Below are positions 1 through 8,582 of a DNA stretch of 20,931 bases, one piece after another. A program made the position numbers and the translations under genes. The notes beneath the pieces were generated by a model that saw only the letters and a program-made list of their open reading frames with translations, did not search any database and was not told where the DNA came from. The stretch's first letter is position 1. Each line of letters starts with the position of its first letter. The DNA is from Agrocybe praecox (taxonomy: Eukaryota > Basidiomycota > Agaricomycetes > Agaricales > Agrocybaceae), in contig CAXHKQ010000174.1 in the NCBI GenBank assembly GCA_964017145.1, forward strand, positions 1 to 20,931, in the 5' to 3' direction.

Positions 1-2407
1 AAACAATAGACATGAAGATCCACCTTGTGATTTTAGGGGATAAACCCCAATTCCGACCAAATGCTCTTCTGCATTGAAACAGAGTTCGAATACCAGTTTG
101 GCATTTTAACTCGATGTGTTTTCGGAAGTTCAACTTCCTGTCTAATATAACTCCCAAGTATTTGGTTTCAGTCTGGAGTGACAGATCCTTCCCAAACAGC
201 GTAAGCGTCAAGGGAAGTGTATAATCCCTCTTGTTCGAAAATAAAACTACACCCGTTTTTGCTGGGTTTACACTAAGGCCACTGGAAATGCACCATATTT
301 CACAAGTACGAAGAGCTTGTTGAGCCACTTCGGTTACAGTGTGAAGATGTTTACCAATTGGTATGACAACTATGTCGTCTGCGTAGCCTACCGAGTAGTA
401 CCCCAAGTGATTTAGCGTCACTAGAAGACTGTCTACAACCATGCTCCAAATCAGTGGTGACAAAACACCCCCTTGCGGACAGCCTTGGTTCACCCTAGCT
501 ATAATTTGGTTTCCCTTGGCGTGAGCCACTACAGATCTATTGAGCAGCATGCTCATGATCCATCGGCTAATGTTTCCAGGAATACCAAAGCTTTCAAACG
601 CTTTGGTGACAGTTTCCACTTGGACTCTGTCGAAAGCGCCTTCAATGTCTAGAAAGAGACCCAACGCAAATTCTTTCTGGCTTCTTGCAACTTCAATTTT
701 GTTCACAACGCAGTGCAGGGCTGACTCCACCGATCTGCCTGCCATGTAAGCATGTTGAAGTTTATGAAGCGGTCTATTCATCAGAATATTATCTCTGACA
801 TATCTGTCGCAGAGCCTTTCCAAGGTTTTCAGCAGGAAAGACATTAGACATATCGGCCTAAATGATTTAGGTTGATCGTAGGAATCCTTCCCAGGTTTGG
901 GCAGAAAAACTACCTTCGAAGCTCTCCAGGCTGTAGGCATGAAGGATTGCCGTAGGCATGCCTTGAATATATCGCATAATCTGGAAAGCGCCACATCACC
1001 CATTTTCTGTAACATCACCGGTTTGATGTTGTCCGGACCAGCACTCTTCAGAGGAGAAAATGAGTCAACAGCCCACCTCACCTTGTCGACGGTAACGAAA
1101 TCGCAATCATCAAAATGAGGTAGTGAAGGGACAACAGAACGAAATTCCTCTGCAGATTCACCCAGGACGCATCCTGGAAAGTGAGTCGCCAGAAGAAGTT
1201 CAAGAGATTCGGCAGTGTTTTGGGTGACTGAACCATCAGGGCGTTTTATGGATCCTAATTGTATGTCAGAATTCCCAGAGAACGCCCTGACCAGCCTTGC
1301 CGCATCTCTTGCATTCGTTATGTTGCTGCATTGATCACGCCAGTGATCTCTTTTAGAGTTCCGCAACTCTGTTTTGTACAGAAGTCGTTTTGCTCTTGCA
1401 TTGATCCAGTCAGTCTCCCGACCTGTTCGTTTAGCTCTATTAATGAACTTATTCGCCAGTTTCCGTAGTTTCTTAAGATGGTAGTTCCACCATGTAGGGC
1501 CTTGTTGTCCATGACAGGACCAGACCGGACAGCTTGACTCCCAGGCCCGAGTGATCGAGTTTTGAAAATCAAGAACTGCAACGTCTATACTTTCTAGAGT
1601 TTCAAGCTCTGGAACCATGACGCAGTCATTGGTTACAGCGTTCCTAAAACGAACCCAGTTAGTACGCCTAATATTACGTCTTGGAAGGATCGGCATGGAT
1701 CTAAATCCAATCCTCGACTCGATGCCAAACATAATGTAATTATGGTCCGAGAGCGAGACTTCATCCGAAACGTTCCAATCTACAATGTATCCGCAAATGG
1801 AAGCTGATACAAATGTGATGTCAAGCACCTCACTTCTAAGCCGGTTTTCAAAAGTAGGTTTGTTTCCTACATTCACAATCACCATGTTAGCGGAAGAGAT
1901 ATAATCCAAAAGATTTTCCCCACGCCTATTTGTGTCTGAGCTGCCCCAGCAGATATTGTGTGCATTTGCGTCAGCACCAACAACTAAATCCAGCCGTTCA
2001 TGAGTACAATGTTGTACTAGATTTACAAAGGAATCACCTGGAGGTGGCTCCCTGGAGTCATACGGCATGTAAACAGATGCTAGGATCAGTTTTCCATTCC
2101 CGTCACTTTCTTCAACGCTTACTACCGTCTGATCTGAACAGCATAAACTAGTCAGGAGCGTGTAATCCAAGTTGTCTTTGATGACAATACACGTTCTTAC
2201 CTTCAAATTTGAAAAAGGGGTGAGAATTTTGTACCCAGGTATATCTAGGCCTAAAACTCTCCCCTTCAGCTGCCAAGGCTCCTGTATTAGAGCAACATCA
2301 ACAACCCTCCTGAGAATGACCGCTTGGAGGTTGTAAGCGGCCACTCTACAGTGGTGCAAGTTGATTTGGACTATGTTCAGACGCTTAGGAACCAACTCTT
2401 TTAAGAT
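1..2407 (-). CDS. LINE ORF, N-terminal part: AP endonuclease + reverse transcriptase (runs off left edge)
   Basis: Read from 2407 to 1 on the - strand, the frame is open for about 802 codons without a stop and leaves the window. The endonuclease comes first: LNIVQINLHHC (catalytic Asn), ALIQEPW (Glu), SVYMPYD (Tyr), VGADANAHNICWGS (Asp/Asn), LDITFVS and SLSDHNYI (Asp-His). A linker follows, containing GPTWWNYHLKKLRK. The RT shows PKSFRPICLMSF, FLDIEGAFDRV (first Asp), QGCPQGGVLSPLIWSM, GYADDIVVI (catalytic Asp pair), GLSVNPAKTGVVLF and KYLGVILDRKLNF, ending at SPKITRWIFMSIV. An in-frame TAA at 2410-2408 precedes the frame and no ATG lies ahead of the endonuclease, so the true start is unclear. 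An open frame this long suggests a young copy, although the inversion separates it from its RNase H half. Confidence 0.9.
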   Translation of the reverse strand, partial: MLKELVPKRLNIVQINLHHCRVAAYNLQAVILRRVVDVALIQEPWQLKGRVLGLDIPGYKILTPFSNLKVRTCIVIKDNLDYTLLTSLCCSDQTVVSVEESDGNGKLILASVYMPYDSREPPPGDSFVNLVQHCTHERLDLVVGADANAHNICWGSSDTNRRGENLLDYISSANMVIVNVGNKPTFENRLRSEVLDITFVSASICGYIVDWNVSDEVSLSDHNYIMFGIESRIGFRSMPILPRRNIRRTNWVRFRNAVTNDCVMVPELETLESIDVAVLDFQNSITRAWESSCPVWSCHGQQGPTWWNYHLKKLRKLANKFINRAKRTGRETDWINARAKRLLYKTELRNSKRDHWRDQCSNITNARDAARLVRAFSGNSDIQLGSIKRPDGSVTQNTAESLELLLATHFPGCVLGESAEEFRSVVPSLPHFDDCDFVTVDKVRWAVDSFSPLKSAGPDNIKPVMLQKMGDVALSRLCDIFKACLRQSFMPTAWRASKVVFLPKPGKDSYDQPKSFRPICLMSFLLKTLERLCDRYVRDNILMNRPLHKLQHAYMAGRSVESALHCVVNKIEVARSQKEFALGLFLDIEGAFDRVQVETVTKAFESFGIPGNISRWIMSMLLNRSVVAHAKGNQIIARVNQGCPQGGVLSPLIWSMVVDSLLVTLNHLGYYSVGYADDIVVIPIGKHLHTVTEVAQQALRTCEIWCISSGLSVNPAKTGVVLFSNKRDYTLPLTLTLFGKDLSLQTETKYLGVILDRKLNFRKHIELKCQTGIRTLFQCRRAFGRNWGLSPKITRWIFMSIV

Positions 2408-2693
2408 TTACGTCTCCAATCGCGTCCTGAACCTTCAAATTTCCACTGTCAAGGGATTTAATCCTGTTGACAGTGGTTGCAGATAACAACAACGTGCTAC
2501 ATTCATTTAACGCCTTTCGGCTTTCTTGTTCTCTGTGCGAGAACGAAATACTTGGACACGATCTTTGGTATTCATCGGCCCCCACCGCCGTCTTAGCAGT
2601 TCCTCCAGCTGTAGCGGGATTGAATTCCACTAGCAGAAACTGAATTGCATCGACGACGGTACCGTTGACCGATTTCCCCAAATCGTTTAACAT
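2385..2693 (-). CDS. Small ORF just upstream of, and overlapping, the LINE endonuclease frame
   Basis: An ATG at 2693 opens a 102-codon frame ending in TAA at 2387-2385. It overlaps the start of the endonuclease frame by 23 nt, in the frame one step behind it (+1 shift). The product starts MLNDLGKSVNG and ends GDVNLKRVGS. I see no CCHC zinc knuckles or other ORF1/gag features. It may be the true N-terminus of the LINE protein reached by frameshifting, a short leader ORF, or a piece of the main ORF separated by an indel. The same frame stays open upstream to 3602, but that part is TG-rich low-complexity sequence and not convincingly coding. Confidence 0.35.
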   Translation of the reverse strand: MLNDLGKSVNGTVVDAIQFLLVEFNPATAGGTAKTAVGADEYQRSCPSISFSHREQESRKALNECSTLLLSATTVNRIKSLDSGNLKVQDAIGDVNLKRVGS

Positions 2694-3705
2694 AACATGC
2701 AAATTTAAACATGCATAAAATGTAAAATTCATTCGACGATATTCAAAGTATCCGTATAATAAACATTTACAATCACGGACTATTTCAAACATACCCAGGA
2801 TGCACAAAAAATAATAAATTTTTAATTTATCATTTTTGTGGGACACGCTGTAAGGGGCTCCAAAATACACTATTTTGTGACACACGCTGTAACACTCTCC
2901 GATGACTCGTTTGTGTTGACAACACAGACGGCTGAGCGAACTATGTAGGTGTGCTGCTCTGCTCACAAGAACACAACAATCCAAAATCGAATGCAAGCGC
3001 AGACACACAAACAAACATGCATGTGTAAGTGTGGCCAAGCTCTGGATCACATACGGATAGGGCAGCGCGCGCACATAATTATATTGCCAAACCACTCTAC
3101 GCAGACGCAATCGAGCCACTTGACAACGCGTGAAAACACCTGTAAAAGGTACCATTTCACGCGATCTGTCTTTGGGCAGGATGCACCGCGGTTCACGAGC
3201 AGTTGCCGGCAAATGTCTGCACACACACACACCCACCATCCGTATACACTTCACCAGTGCATGATCACAACAATGGAATGCATAGCACGAAGTCAGCAAG
3301 CACTTGTACTGCTTTGTGTTGTGTTCACACACACACAAATAACAATTACACTGTACGCACGCAAGCGCATGCACACCAACACACAAACGAAACAGCGCTC
3401 GCCGATTCTCCTTTTGATCGCACACATGCACAACACCACCGCACGACACTGTGTGAACTGGATCGATCGCACAAACAACACGACGCACACGACGCGCAAT
3501 CCTATGGGCAAAGCCCTCCGCCACACGAAAGGGGGCGACAAGTCGCACCCCCGTAGCGGAGAGCTCGACCTTCACTTTGCACGGATTCAACAGGCAATTC
3601 ACGAAACAATTCAGGCTCGTAGGCGAAAACCGAGGCGCGCAAGAATAGCTGAAAACAGCTCAAAACACGTCCGCACTGGTTCACGGTTGAACTTGACTTC
3701 CTTGA
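2694..3705 (-). other. Probable LINE 5' untranslated region, rich in CA/TG dinucleotides
   Basis: This kilobase separates the LINE coding start from the inversion breakpoint at about 3705. The + strand is strongly CA-rich between about 2940 and 3520, with several (CA)n runs. This keeps long frames open by chance on both strands (3602-2385 minus, 2949-3752 plus), neither with a recognisable domain. Short direct repeats of the type GACACGCTGTAA lie near 2842 and 2880. I read the region as the element's 5' UTR because it abuts the + strand LINE half without any host exon; host DNA cannot be ruled out. Confidence 0.5.
3666..3705 (-). promoter_or_regulatory. Candidate LINE 5' end with downstream promoter-like GGACGTG
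   Basis: On the - strand the presumed 5' end begins at about 3705 with TCAAGGAAGTCAAGTTC. The motif GGACGTG follows at 3672-3666, about 28-34 nt in. Insect non-LTR elements such as jockey, Doc, F and I carry internal promoters with a downstream element of the form RGWCGTG near +28. Position and motif fit, but I cannot fix the transcription start and there is no clean initiator. Weak evidence. Confidence 0.3.
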
Positions 3706-4917
3706 TGGTGGCCAAGGACACGAGTTTTAACCACGATATGTTCTCTAAATAAGGTACAACGGCTTGCATGTATCTGTATTTCGGGAGCAATCAGGACGAC
3801 TCCTTTGGCTGCCATGGAGATTCTTTTGTCTATCTCACCAATAGGCACTCATGTTGAAAGCGAAGCGCTACAATCCGCTCTGCGCCTTTCTAATGCTGGT
3901 ATGTGGATGTCGACTGGAAGTGGGGTGGCTGGTCACTCTTCGATTCTCCACACATCGGTTCTGTTGTCATCTGATCTTAGCATAAGATCGGATCATTGTA
4001 GTGTCTCTTATCACTTTGATCCCCCGTTCAAATGTGTTATACCGACCAGGGAGGCATGGGCTTCAGGCTCTGTTCACCCAAGAGGCTTGAAAGTTTTCAC
4101 CGATGGGTCCAGCACCTTCACATCTTCGGGTGCTGGCATCTTTTCCGCTGATCTCGGTATCAGTCTCAGTGTTCCTTTAGGCGAACAAACTACTCCCTTT
4201 CAGGCAGAGTTATATGCTATTATTACTGCCGCGCATGCAGTCCTGGAAAAGGGAATCCGAAATCAAGACATCAGCATCTTGACAGACAGCCAAGCAGCCC
4301 TTCAGGCACTCTCCAGCCGAAGTTGTTCCTCGCTGCTTGTGCGCGAATGCCTCGGTAGACTCGAGGCCTTATCGGCATTGAACAATGTCCAACTCTTATG
4401 GATGCCTGCTCACTCAGGCTTCTCCGGAAACTTTGAAGCTGATTCTCTGGCGAAAGCAGGCTCAAGGACTGTGCTCTGTGGACCCTGTCCGCAGTTTGGT
4501 GTTTCTAATAAATTTCGAAGATCTATTGTGAACAACAATACTACTTCTTTACAAATAGAAAAATGGAGCAGTTCGAGCGTAGGTTCTCATACAAAACTTT
4601 TCGTATCTGAACCTTCACGCTCTGTTACCAGGTCAATTCTTGATTTTTCGCGTGAGAACGTTGGCAGGCTAGTCAACTATCTCACTGGTCATTGTCTGAA
4701 CAAGCATATGAACAGACTTCGAATCGCTCAGTCGCCTCTTTGCAGACTCTGTTTAGAGGAGGATGAATGTACTGCTCATATTCTATGTGAGTGTCCAGCT
4801 ATCGTTCCTGCTAGGCTATCGGCCTTTGGTCGGGAGCTAATAGATAGGAATGAAATACGTGGTTTGAAGCTCAAGAAGATTTTTCGATTTGTGGAAAGTG
4901 TTCTTGGGTCTGGCTAA
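3706..4917 (+). CDS. LINE ORF, C-terminal part: RT thumb, RNase H and zinc-knuckle tail
   Basis: The frame starts abruptly at WWPRTRVLTT, directly after the breakpoint, and stays open to the TAA at 4915-4917 (about 403 codons). A TTG or ATG near 3805 is not the real start, because the conserved RT-thumb sequence NKVQRLACICISGAIRTTP precedes it. RNase H follows with its acidic residues in VFTDGSS (Asp), PFQAELYAI (Glu), ILTDSQAAL (Asp) and the final His/Asp segment WMPAHSGFSGNFEADSLAKA. The C-terminus has the Cys/His cluster CRLCLEEDECTAHILCECP that is common at the ends of RNase H-bearing LINE proteins. The catalytic residues are all present. It continues the protein on the - strand (2407 to 1); about ten residues between the two are not in this window or were lost at the breakpoint. 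Confidence 0.88.
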   Translation, partial: WWPRTRVLTTICSLNKVQRLACICISGAIRTTPLAAMEILLSISPIGTHVESEALQSALRLSNAGMWMSTGSGVAGHSSILHTSVLLSSDLSIRSDHCSVSYHFDPPFKCVIPTREAWASGSVHPRGLKVFTDGSSTFTSSGAGIFSADLGISLSVPLGEQTTPFQAELYAIITAAHAVLEKGIRNQDISILTDSQAALQALSSRSCSSLLVRECLGRLEALSALNNVQLLWMPAHSGFSGNFEADSLAKAGSRTVLCGPCPQFGVSNKFRRSIVNNNTTSLQIEKWSSSSVGSHTKLFVSEPSRSVTRSILDFSRENVGRLVNYLTGHCLNKHMNRLRIAQSPLCRLCLEEDECTAHILCECPAIVPARLSAFGRELIDRNEIRGLKLKKIFRFVESVLGSG

Positions 4918-5104
4918 CACCTAGTGTTAGGAGAAGGAGTAGGAGTACGGCATAGTGGGCCCAGCACGGTGGCTTGGTGCCGGTGTACTTTTGTGTATGC
5001 TTATATTATATATATGTAGACTCAGGAGACACAACTCCGAAGTCGCTACTGAGCCGATGGTCATCAGGGGCCCTGGCGATGATGAATATATATATATATA
5101 TATA
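4918..5104 (+). repeat. LINE 3' UTR with (AT)n tail
   Basis: After the LINE stop there is about 170 nt of 3' UTR, followed by a pure AT-dinucleotide tail at 5086-5104. The tail marks the 3' end of the insertion. Immediately after it, 5109-5116 reads AAACAATA, identical to the first eight bases of the window. This could be part of the target-site duplication. Confidence 0.7.
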
Positions 5105-5210
5105 ACTCAAACAATAACTTTTAATATTCTATGGCAATGTCCCTGAGAAATTGTTATACTATTCTTAAAAAATCATTGACCTCGAAATCACAATATTTCC
5201 GCTCTCTCAG
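5105..5210 (+). other. Intron end before the first visible LUBEL exon
   Basis: AT-rich host intron sequence between the LINE tail and the acceptor. It ends in the pyrimidine-rich acceptor CGCTCTCTCAG at 5200-5210. Confidence 0.75.
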
Positions 5211-5353
5211 GCGCCAAACCACCACTCAAATGCGCCCTCTGCGGCTCGCTGCAACCGAAATATCGCTGTGAACTGTGCAAGAACCAAATCCTGTGCACGT
5301 CCTGCGATGACATGTACCATCGACATCCGAAACGCAAAACCCATCTGCGAACG
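5211..5353 (+). CDS. LUBEL: LUBEL exon: B-box-type zinc finger
   Basis: The acceptor CTCTCTCAG precedes 5211 and the donor GTAACC follows 5353. The first two bases complete a codon begun in an upstream exon. The product starts AKPPLKCALCGSL and has paired Cys/His ligands: CALC, CELC, CTSCDDMYHRH, ending KRKTHLRT. The spacing is that of a B-box finger near the N-terminus of insect LUBEL proteins. B-boxes usually mediate protein-protein contacts; no binding partner can be deduced here. Confidence 0.85.
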
Positions 5354-5418
5354 GTAACCCAGCACCTAAAATCCATCAGATTAGCGCGCATTTTCTAATC
5401 ACACAATTCGCCGCATAG

Positions 5419-5541
5419 CTTGTCGATCTGCCACCACCACCAGCACATGCCAATCTGAACGTTCGGCCGCCGCTGCCGCCGAAGGGCGAACACGCCGCTC
5501 CGGTGGCGCCGCCGCGCCGCAAGCAGAAGCTCAGCTCGCAG
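5419..5541 (+). CDS. LUBEL: LUBEL exon: Pro-rich linker
   Basis: 41 codons in phase 0 at both ends, acceptor CCGCATAG and donor GTACGA. The sequence LVDLPPPPAHANLNVRPP and the later basic stretch PPRRKQKLSSQ show a disordered Pro-rich linker after the B-box. The length is a multiple of three, so it could be skipped without shifting frame. Confidence 0.8.
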
Positions 5542-5851
5542 GTACGACAGTCGTGTGTCATCTCCTAAACCAAACAACCCAACCGTCTATCTATCTATCG
5601 ACCCCACAATATCCGCACCTTCAACCAACTGCCAAAAACAACCACCAACAACTGACTAATTCCGTGACAAAATGATACGCGAATATTTAACTCGTGTGAG
5701 CGTGCGTGTTCTGTGCAATGACATAATCCAATAAACGATACAATAATATATACGAACACGAAGACGAAGCGGAAATTACAACAATTTTCTGTGTTATTGA
5801 GTGCCACTCTCTGTTGTCGTGAACCATGTGCATAATACTTCGTCTCTCTAG
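5542..5851 (+). other. LUBEL intron (310 nt)
   Basis: AT-rich intron between donor GTACGA and acceptor TCTCTCTAG. A short CTAT run lies near 5587-5598. I see no gene or mobile element in it. Antisense frames crossing this interval look like chance. Confidence 0.7.
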
Positions 5852-5984
5852 TCGCCCGCGATGCCGGTACACCGGCTGGAGACGCCACCGAGTCCGTCGT
5901 TGTCGCTGCGCGAGCGCATCGGCACGCTAAAGCGGATGATCGTGCCGGGCAGCCGCAACTCGAATGGTCACGATGAGCGAATGG
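5852..5984 (+). CDS. LUBEL: LUBEL exon: Ser/Pro-rich basic segment
   Basis: Acceptor CTCTCTAG, donor GTAAGA. 44 codons plus one base, so the exon ends in phase 1. The product SPAMPVHRLETPPSPSLSLR followed by ERIGTLKRMIVPGS looks like a conserved linear segment in a disordered context. No domain recognised. Confidence 0.78.
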
Positions 5985-6054
5985 GTAAGAATTATTTCTA
6001 TATTGTGTAGTCGATCGATGGCATTTGAATTGTTTTTCGTTATACATTCTACAG

Positions 6055-6374
6055 GTGCTCCGCCCTTGCCCGCCCGACCGCCGCCGGCCGAACGTCGACC
6101 CGTCACGCCACTCGGCGGCAATCCCTTCGATGCCATCCAGAAGCCGCCATCGCTCACCATGGAGAAAATCAAGCAACAGCAGTCGGCCACATTGGATCGC
6201 ATGGCAATGCTGCAGCAGCGCTACCGCCAGAGTCAGCTCGATTTGCATGCGGCCTCGATGGCCGATGCGGCTGGTCCGACGAGGGCTCAGCTGCTGGCGG
6301 CCGCCGGTGGAGCGGCGACGGGCGAACCGAAGCGCAGGGTGAACAGTGCGTCGCAGGCGGACTTGCGAATGATG
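6055..6374 (+). CDS. LUBEL: LUBEL exon: Pro-rich then Gln/Ala-rich helical segment
   Basis: Acceptor ATTCTACAG, donor GTGAGC. The first two bases complete the glycine codon split by the preceding intron. The product begins GAPPLPARPPPAERRPVTPL and continues with SLTMEKIKQQQSATLDRMA, a likely amphipathic or coiled-coil helix, then an Ala-rich stretch and PKRRVNSASQADLRMM. Reading on past the donor gives a stop within ten codons, so splicing is required. Confidence 0.82.
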
Positions 6375-6480
6375 GTGAGCAGAAGATTGAGCACTTTTTG
6401 AGAAGAGGCGGGATATACAATCTTGAACTAATCGATATTCTACACGGAATATTTTTTCTCAGCACTATAGATTTTTACTA

Positions 6481-7775
6481 CACCCTGCGTCACTACATAG
6501 TGTTACATAGTTTTCATAGGCTGTATTTTCCAAACCATCATAGATAGCTGGGTGAAAATTTGACAGAGCCTCGAGCATTGTCTTTCTCGTAAGAATCCAG
6601 AAGCTTTCACCATTATGTCGTATAGAAGCCTAGCATTTAACGATTGACTACAAACGTGTTCTAATAATAAATGTCCACTGCGATGGAAAATCGCAGTCGG
6701 ATATTGTACGGACCCTGAAGACTGAGAACGTGAACCATATATTCGTATATCGCAAAATATATCATCACAACAAGACTGGCAGAGTTGGAATTTGCTGAAA
6801 TAAATGATAAAAATCTGTTGCAAAGGGCCGGTAGGGTCCGAAAAGTGAAGAGTAAAATCCAAAGAAATTCACGGCAGATTGCACTAAAAATGGCAGAAGG
6901 GCTCTGAATTTTGGATGCCAGAGTTCGGAGAATACTCTAAATGAAGCTTGAATTGAAACCGAATAAAATCCATAAAGTTCATGTCCTCACGGCAAAGCAG
7001 AAAACGCAGAGACTACAAAAAGTGAAAGAGTTGCCTCGTTAGACCGTCAGTGGTGCGTTTCTAAGATTAATCATCTTGTACGAACAACTTTGGAACGTCG
7101 AATCATTGATAGAAAAACAAAATGATCGAATTTCGTTAGAGTGAAGGTCTTACGATAATATGAGCTTGAGAAAGGACATCACATCGAATCCTGTCTCTGT
7201 GATGGTATGGACCTCCGTGTCGGCATAAAATCGCTCACCATTGGTGTTTCTAGAGCCTGGGGCAAAGGTTAATGACACGAAGTGCCGATATCAAGCGTTA
7301 TAGGTTGTATTCAATGTATTACCACATAATAAGTTAAAGTCCGTACCGTTTACGTTCATGTGAGACACTACACCGTCACATACAGCTAATTTCAATAAAG
7401 ATTGGCTGAATCGAGTCGTTTCAAATCTCATTCCGCTCACACAATGGCCTTCGATTTCTCCGGATGTAGAAGCGATGGATTTTTCCATTTTGGATATGTT
7501 GGAGATACCAGTCAACGCCAGAAGACACGAAAGTGAGGATCCTTTTCAATCCCTTCAGCGTGAATAGTCCAAGTTTCCACAAGATTATAAACGGTCTCGA
7601 TTTCTATCATACTAGGTAGCATAACTAAGGCCAAGGGCGGGCAAATCGAAATGTTTTGATGTATCCTTCAACCATAGACATTCTTTGTAGTTTTGTATAA
7701 ATTTCTAATAACAATTCCTAAAACTGTTGATAATACGGCCATTCTACCATGTAACACCAGTAGTGACGCAGGGTG
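6481..7775 (+). mobile_element. Decayed mariner-family DNA transposon (DD37D type)
   Basis: Inverted ends begin CACCCTGCGTCACTAC on the left (6481) and end with the complement GTAGTGACGCAGGGTG on the right (7775). They are flanked by TA at 6479-6480 and 7776-7777, the expected target duplication. The similarity continues for about 30 bp (GTGTTACAT in both ends). The length of 1,295 bp is typical of a full-length mariner. It is inserted in a LUBEL intron in the same orientation as the gene. Confidence 0.9.
6839..7570 (+). pseudogene. Broken mariner transposase
   Basis: Recognisable transposase fragments lie in a single + frame interrupted by several stops. They are RKVKSKIQRNSRQIALKMAE (helix-turn-helix region), a KPNKIHKVHVLTAKQKTQRL stretch, NPVSVMVW before the catalytic core, and DTTPSHTANFNKDWLNRVV with the second catalytic Asp. 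WPSISPDVEAMDFSILDM then supplies the third Asp. There are 37 residues between those two aspartates, which points to the DD37D (maT-like) group rather than DD34D mariners. The N-terminus is not clear and the stops make it non-functional. Confidence 0.8.
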
Positions 7776-8089
7776 TAGATTAAAAATGCATATATTTTTA
7801 TGTTTTATTCGACGCATCTTGGGAGTATTAGAATTCACATAATACAGGCCTTGTCGAGCTTGTCGACTTATGATGCGTTCTAAAGAAGAAACTATGACAT
7901 TTTTCAGTTATTGCCTGTTGGACCTATTTTTTAGCTACTCAAAATGTCTGCAGTCTTCGGAATTATCGCCAAATTAATATTAAAAATGTTTCTTGTCACA
8001 AACTTTAAATGTGAGCAAATTCAATTGAATGAAAAAACACCATTCCACGTCATAAGTCCAACATAATCGTGTTTATTATTTACCCTCAG

Positions 8090-8482
8090 AACGGCCGTCG
8101 CGCCAGCTACACCACAAACACCAGCACCAACACCGATCTGGCGTCCGTCTCGTCCGATCAATGGTCGAACGCCTCGTCGCTGCAGCCGCGCCAGAGAGCC
8201 GGCAGCATGGCGGCCGGCATGAACAGCAGTCGAGCCTTACTGCTGCAACATCAACAGCAACAGCAGCAAGCGATGTTCGCACGCGGCGGCGATTCTGGTT
8301 CGCGTTCATCGACGCTGACGCGTCAGTCACCGGGAATGAGCAGCTTCGGCGGCGGTGACGATCGCCGTCCGGAGCGGCCACACACGGCCATGAGCCAGTC
8401 GGTGTTCGATTTGCCGCAGCATCAGCAGAATTTGCAACAGCAGACCAATGGATTTGGAGCGCTGAATGCTAACGCTCAGCAG
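8090..8482 (+). CDS. LUBEL: LUBEL exon: Ser/Thr and Gln-rich disordered segment
   Basis: Acceptor TTTACCCTCAG, donor GTGAGA, 131 codons in phase 0. The product begins NGRRASYTTNTSTNTDLASV, contains a QHQQQQQQ run, the segment RPERPHTAMSQSVFDLPQH and ends NANAQQ. No folded domain is visible. Antisense frames over this exon are shadows of the CAG-rich coding strand. Confidence 0.82.
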
Positions 8483-8582
8483 GTGAGAATGAGTGTCAAG
8501 CATAAATCATATAATCATGAAGATAGCGCAGACCTCATCTAAGATGGACTCATATATCTTTCTTTATGTTCTACTATTTTAG

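Larger units (their letters stand above)
1..5104. mobile_element. Loa-clade (Lian-like) non-LTR retrotransposon with inverted 5' part
   Basis: One LINE appears as two head-to-head pieces. The - strand piece (3705 to 1) runs from a 5' end through endonuclease and reverse transcriptase. The + strand piece (3706 to 5104) carries the end of the RT, an RNase H domain, a 3' UTR and an (AT)n tail. The - strand frame leaves the window at ...RWIFMSIV and the + strand frame starts at WWPRT. In related elements these motifs are separated by only about ten residues. Together the pieces give roughly 1,200 codons, close to the length I recall for the single-ORF mosquito element Lian. APE endonuclease, the RT motifs GCPQGGVLSP and YADD, and a downstream RNase H fit the Loa clade; a related RNase H-bearing clade (I, R1) cannot be fully excluded. 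The arrangement is that of a twin-primed insertion. It sits in an intron of the LUBEL gene. Confidence 0.85.
6375..8089 (+). other. LUBEL intron (1.7 kb) carrying a mariner element
   Basis: Donor GTGAGC at 6375, acceptor TTTACCCTCAG ending at 8089. Most of the intron is the mariner element at 6481-7775. The remaining flanks (6375-6478 and 7778-8089) are AT-rich with no recognisable feature. Confidence 0.8.

Noticed and set aside
540..1468. Small + strand ORFs across the LINE endonuclease/RT region
   Set aside because: All lie opposite the uninterrupted - strand LINE frame.
2385..3602. 405-codon open frame on the - strand
   Set aside because: Upstream of 2693 it is a translation of CA/TG-rich low-complexity DNA with no domain; only the last 102 codons are worth a tentative entry.
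2949..3752. 267-codon open frame on the + strand
   Set aside because: Poly-Thr/His from (CA)n repeats, opposite the presumed LINE 5' UTR, and it crosses the inversion breakpoint in the wrong frame for WWPRT.
3805..4917. Start of the RNase H protein at the TTG/ATG near 3805
   Set aside because: Conserved RT-thumb sequence continues in frame upstream to 3706, so this is an internal position of a larger protein.
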